DNA from: Spartobacteria bacterium
GTDB taxonomy: Bacteria; Verrucomicrobiota; Verrucomicrobiia; Chthoniobacterales; Chthoniobacteraceae
Assembly: GCA_025355595.1 (NCBI GenBank)
Contig: JANXZI010000307.1
Location: 1 to 8,233 of the forward strand
DNA length: 8,233 nucleotides
Direction: 5' to 3'
The notes under the pieces are model-generated. The model did no database searches and had not been told where the DNA came from. It worked only from the letters and a program-made list of their open reading frames with translations. A program made the translations under genes and the position numbers. This document shows, piece after piece, positions 6,178 through 8,233 of the stretch (positions are counted from its first letter, which is position 1; every line of letters begins with the position of its first letter).

Positions 6178-7334
6178 AACGCCGCCAATTTCTTGCCACC
6201 ACAATCGCACTCGGAACCAGCGCATGGGTGCGCGCCGCCGATGAGCCGCTCCCGAAGGACGCGAAGAATCTCTCCTTCCGCAACGAGTTGAAGGACTCGC
6301 TCGACCGCAGCCTCGCATGGCTGCGCACGCAGCAAAATGCGGACGGCAGCTTCGGCAAAGACACACTGCATCCCGCGCTGACCGCACTGCCGCTCGTGGC
6401 CTTTCAGCGCGATCCCGCGGGGCGCTTTGCCACGGCGGATTTTGCCATGAAAGGCTATGCGTACCTGCGCGGCTTCATGCAGCCGGATGGCGGGATTTAC
6501 AGCAAGGAAAACGGCCTCGCGAACTACAACACGTCCGTGTGCCTGCTCGCGCTCGCGGGCGCGAATGAGCCGAAGGATCTCGACACGCTGCTGAAGGCGC
6601 GCGCCTACGTCGTCGGCCAGCAGGCCAGCGGCATGGCGAAGCCCGAGACGGATGGCGGCATCGGCTACGGCGCCATCGGCGCAAGCCCGAAGCGCGGGCA
6701 CCCCGATCTCGACAATACAGTCGTCGCGCTGGAGGCACTGCGCGCCACGAAGCACCTCGTCGCCGACAAGCCCGGCACGAAGGATCTGAACTGGAATGCC
6801 GCGATCGAATTTGTGAGCCGCTGCCAGAACCTGCCCTCGCACAACAAGGAAAAGTGGGCGAGCGGCGATGCGGACAACAAGGGCGGCTTCGTGTACTTTC
6901 CCGGCTCGAGCAACGCGGGCGAAGTCACGCTCGAAGGCGGCGGCAAGGCGCTCCGCAGTTACGGCTCGATGAGCTACGCGGGCCTGCTCAGCTTCATCTA
7001 CGCCGATGTGAAAAAGGATGATCCGCGCGTGACCGCCGCAGTCGAGTGGCTGAGGCAGCACTACACGCTCGAAGAAAATCCGGGCCTCGAACGCTCGGGA
7101 TATTTCTACTATCTGCACCTCATGGCGAAAGGTCTCACCGCCGCGGGCATCACCGAACTCGAAGTCGGCGGCAAGAAATCCGACTGGCGCCCCGCCCTTG
7201 CCGAACGGCTGATGAAACTCCAGCAGCAGGACGGCTCGTGGCTGAATGAGTCACCGCGCTGGAAAGAGAACAATCCTGTGCTCGTGACGACGTATTGCGC
7301 GCTCACGCTGGAAATTCTGTACGCGCAGTTGTAG
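6174..7334 (+). CDS. Tat-exported prenyltransferase/squalene-cyclase repeat protein
   Basis: A 386-residue protein starting MKRRQFLATTIALGTSAWVRA, a twin-arginine (RRxFL) signal, so it is probably exported folded. The mature part has squalene-cyclase-like alpha/alpha-barrel repeats with QW-type motifs: QQNADGSFG (53-61), QPDGGIY (103-109), GGIGYG (161-166), NKGGFVYFPG (235-244) and QQQDGSW (350-356). DLDNTVVALEAL (178-189) lies where class II cyclases have DXDD, with Asn in place of the last Asp. SYGSMSYAGLLSFIYA (262-277) and GYFYYLHLMAKGL (309-321) are further conserved-looking helices. A second alpha/alpha barrel is absent, so a hopanoid or terpene cyclase function is not supported. The ATG overlaps the stop of the YdjY gene by four bases; the open frame extends far upstream but that part is a shadow. 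It is the last gene of the cluster, with a convergent hpt gene 22 bases away. Confidence 0.88.
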   Translation: MKRRQFLATTIALGTSAWVRAADEPLPKDAKNLSFRNELKDSLDRSLAWLRTQQNADGSFGKDTLHPALTALPLVAFQRDPAGRFATADFAMKGYAYLRGFMQPDGGIYSKENGLANYNTSVCLLALAGANEPKDLDTLLKARAYVVGQQASGMAKPETDGGIGYGAIGASPKRGHPDLDNTVVALEALRATKHLVADKPGTKDLNWNAAIEFVSRCQNLPSHNKEKWASGDADNKGGFVYFPGSSNAGEVTLEGGGKALRSYGSMSYAGLLSFIYADVKKDDPRVTAAVEWLRQHYTLEENPGLERSGYFYYLHLMAKGLTAAGITELEVGGKKSDWRPALAERLMKLQQQDGSWLNESPRWKENNPVLVTTYCALTLEILYAQL

Positions 7335-7356
7335 GGCGCAGCGCGCCAAGGGCGGA

Positions 7357-7914
7357 TCACGGGCAGACCGCATCCGCTGCAAGCGCGCTGGGCTTCAGCA
7401 CGCCGATGAATGGCAGATTCCGGTACTGCTCGCGATAATCGAGCCCGTAGCCGACGACGAATTCGTCGCCAATGTCGAAGCCCACGTAGTCCGCGTCGAG
7501 TTCCTCCGCGCGCATCTTCGCTTTTCGCAGCAGCACGCAGATGCGCACGCTCAGCGCGGACGTCTCCTCGTGCAAGCGCCGCCGGATCGCGTGCAGCGTG
7601 CGACCGGTGTCCAGGATGTCGTCGAGGATGAGCACGTGACGCCCGGCCACGTCAGGCATCGAGGTCTGATCAAGAGTCACCGTGCCGCTGCTCTCCGTGC
7701 CTCCGTGATAGCTCGACACGCTGATGCAATCCAGTCGCAACGGGAGTTGGATGCGCCGCATGAGATCGGCGACGAAAAGAATGCTGCCATTCAGCACCGC
7801 GATCACCGTCAGCTCGCGCCCATCGTATTCGCGGGTGATCTGCGCGCCGAGCGCATCAAGCCGGCTGAGGATCGTCTGCTCGTGAAAAAGCGTGCGCTCA
7901 ATGTCGTTCAACAT
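7357..7914 (-). CDS. hpt: Hypoxanthine phosphoribosyltransferase
   Basis: A 185-residue cytoplasmic purine salvage enzyme that converts hypoxanthine (and usually guanine) plus PRPP to IMP or GMP and pyrophosphate. The PRPP-binding motif is HVLILDDILDTGRTL (93-107), with the acidic pair Asp98-Asp99. The flexible-loop Ser-Ser-Tyr is at 67-69, the LNGSILFVADLMR segment at 41-53 and the base-binding C-terminal region YVGFDIGDEFVVGYGLDY at 143-160; family members usually have IPD where this has IGD. Length matches bacterial Hpt (about 180). The ATG at 7914 begins a normal Hpt N-terminus (MLNDIERTLF); an in-frame GTG at 7938 would add eight residues. It converges with the four-gene cluster, with only a short GC hairpin (7335-7347) between the two stops. 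A strong terminator upstream isolates it from the glycosyltransferase gene, so it probably has its own promoter between about 7915 and 7980, though none was recognised. Confidence 0.93.
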   Translation of the reverse strand: MLNDIERTLFHEQTILSRLDALGAQITREYDGRELTVIAVLNGSILFVADLMRRIQLPLRLDCISVSSYHGGTESSGTVTLDQTSMPDVAGRHVLILDDILDTGRTLHAIRRRLHEETSALSVRICVLLRKAKMRAEELDADYVGFDIGDEFVVGYGLDYREQYRNLPFIGVLKPSALAADAVCP

Positions 7915-7981
7915 GCCGTCATTTTCTACTCGCCGCACCCGCCGATTCCGAGATGTTTCCTCCGCGTCCTGCCTGAAAAGG

Positions 7982-8025
7982 AAACGCGGCCCGTAGCACT
8001 GGGCGAGCTTCGGGCCGCGTTTTTT
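7982..8025. terminator. Strong intrinsic terminator, possibly bidirectional
   Basis: AAACGCGGCCCG (7982-7993) pairs perfectly with CGGGCCGCGTTT (8011-8022) to give a 12-bp stem with a 17-base loop. On the plus strand six T residues (8020-8025) close the structure; on the minus strand the stem is followed by TTTCCTTTTC. The only nearby gene that would need it is the minus-strand glycosyltransferase ending at 8108, so its likely job is to stop that transcript before hpt. No plus-strand gene that it would serve was found. Confidence 0.75.
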
Positions 8026-8063
8026 ACTAGGGGGAAAGTGAAGTGTCGCGACTAAGTAACATC

Positions 8064-8084
8064 TCCCTTGCGGGTGCCAAGGGA
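8064..8084 (-). repeat. Short hairpin just after the glycosyltransferase stop
   Basis: TCCCTTG (8064-8070) pairs with CAAGGGA (8078-8084) around a seven-base loop, 23 bases beyond the stop at 8108 in the minus direction. It has no T-run after it, so it may stabilise the 3' end rather than terminate; the stronger terminator lies about 40 bases further on. The rest of the 193-base gap between the glycosyltransferase and hpt shows nothing recognisable. Confidence 0.35.
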
Positions 8085-8107
8085 AATCTTAACAGGAAAT
8101 TCAGCCG

Positions 8108-8233
8108 CTACGACTCGCGCCGGATGCGCAGCTTCATCTGCCGCGAGAGGAACCACCGCACCGCGAGCATGTCGCACGTCGCCTTCCATGCGCGACTGCC
8201 GAAGCCATACTTGCTCACGCCCGCCGTGCGCGG
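8108..8233 (-). CDS. Family 2 glycosyltransferase, C-terminal fragment
   Basis: Only the last 41 residues are inside the window; the gene enters from the right edge and ends at the TAG at 8110-8108. The fragment reads RTAGVSKYGFGSRAW, then DMLAVRWFLSRQMKLRIRRES. The G-x-SKYG-x-x-x-R motif followed by a D-L/M-x-x-VRW helix is typical of the C-terminus of DPM1-like GT2 enzymes, which transfer sugars from nucleotide sugars to polyprenyl phosphate or related acceptors at the inner face of the membrane. The catalytic domain is not in the window, so substrate and acceptor cannot be named. It is on the same strand as hpt but separated from it by a terminator. Confidence 0.72.
   Translation of the reverse strand, partial: PRTAGVSKYGFGSRAWKATCDMLAVRWFLSRQMKLRIRRES

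Noticed and set aside
5515..7118. Minus-strand ORFs of 290 and 345 codons under the plus-strand cluster
   Set aside because: Antisense shadows without family signatures; the plus-strand frames account for the region.
3145..7334. Hopanoid or terpene biosynthesis cluster
   Set aside because: Both barrel proteins are half the length of squalene-hopene cyclase, exported, and lack intact DXDD; no prenyl synthase or hpn-type gene is present.
7570..8055. Plus-strand ORF of 161 codons across hpt and the terminator
   Set aside because: It is antisense to hpt, runs through the terminator hairpin and shows no domain.
1368..8081. Shared 12-mer GCGGGTGCCAAG at 1368-1379 and 8070-8081
   Set aside because: One or two shared 12-mers are expected by chance in 8 kb of GC-rich sequence, and the flanks do not align.

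Overview
The window is GC-rich and densely coding, with long antisense and out-of-frame shadow ORFs over nearly every real gene. The gene content suggests a member of the Planctomycetota-Verrucomicrobiota-Chlamydiota group, more likely a verrucomicrobial lineage. The reasons are a secreted PQQ-propeller protein opening with a WPEFLGPNRDG-type motif, two exported prenyltransferase/squalene-cyclase-repeat proteins, an exported YdjY-domain protein, few Shine-Dalgarno sites, and palindromic repeats in the gaps. This placement is inference from family distribution, not from a phylogenetic marker.

Left part (1-1342, minus strand): a metal-uptake ABC operon read right to left. It encodes a ZnuA/TroA-type substrate-binding protein, a small membrane-anchored protein of unknown function, and the first 31 residues of the ATPase, which runs off the left edge. 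The genes abut (TAG then ATG) or overlap by four bases (ATGA), so they are probably co-transcribed and translationally coupled.

Middle left (1343-3144): a secreted PQQ-like beta-propeller protein on the minus strand. A three-way-junction palindrome overlaps its stop codon. The 287-base gap upstream of it is divergent and packed with hairpins, including two inverted copies of a double-hairpin REP-like element whose stems differ by compensating changes.

Middle right (3145-7334, plus strand): four genes in a row, all predicted to be exported. They are a Sec-exported squalene-cyclase-like alpha/alpha-barrel protein, a protein with a C-terminal NPCBM-like domain (possibly a lipoprotein), a YdjY-domain protein, and a second squalene-cyclase-like protein with a twin-arginine signal. 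The last three are tightly spaced. The gap after the first holds an AT-rich imperfect inverted repeat and the clearest Shine-Dalgarno site seen. This cluster is the best candidate here for an uncharacterised system; a shared role in the periplasm or envelope is inferred.

Right end (7357-8233, minus strand): hypoxanthine phosphoribosyltransferase (hpt), convergent with the four-gene cluster. A strong intrinsic terminator then separates it from the last 41 residues of a family 2 glycosyltransferase that runs off the right edge.
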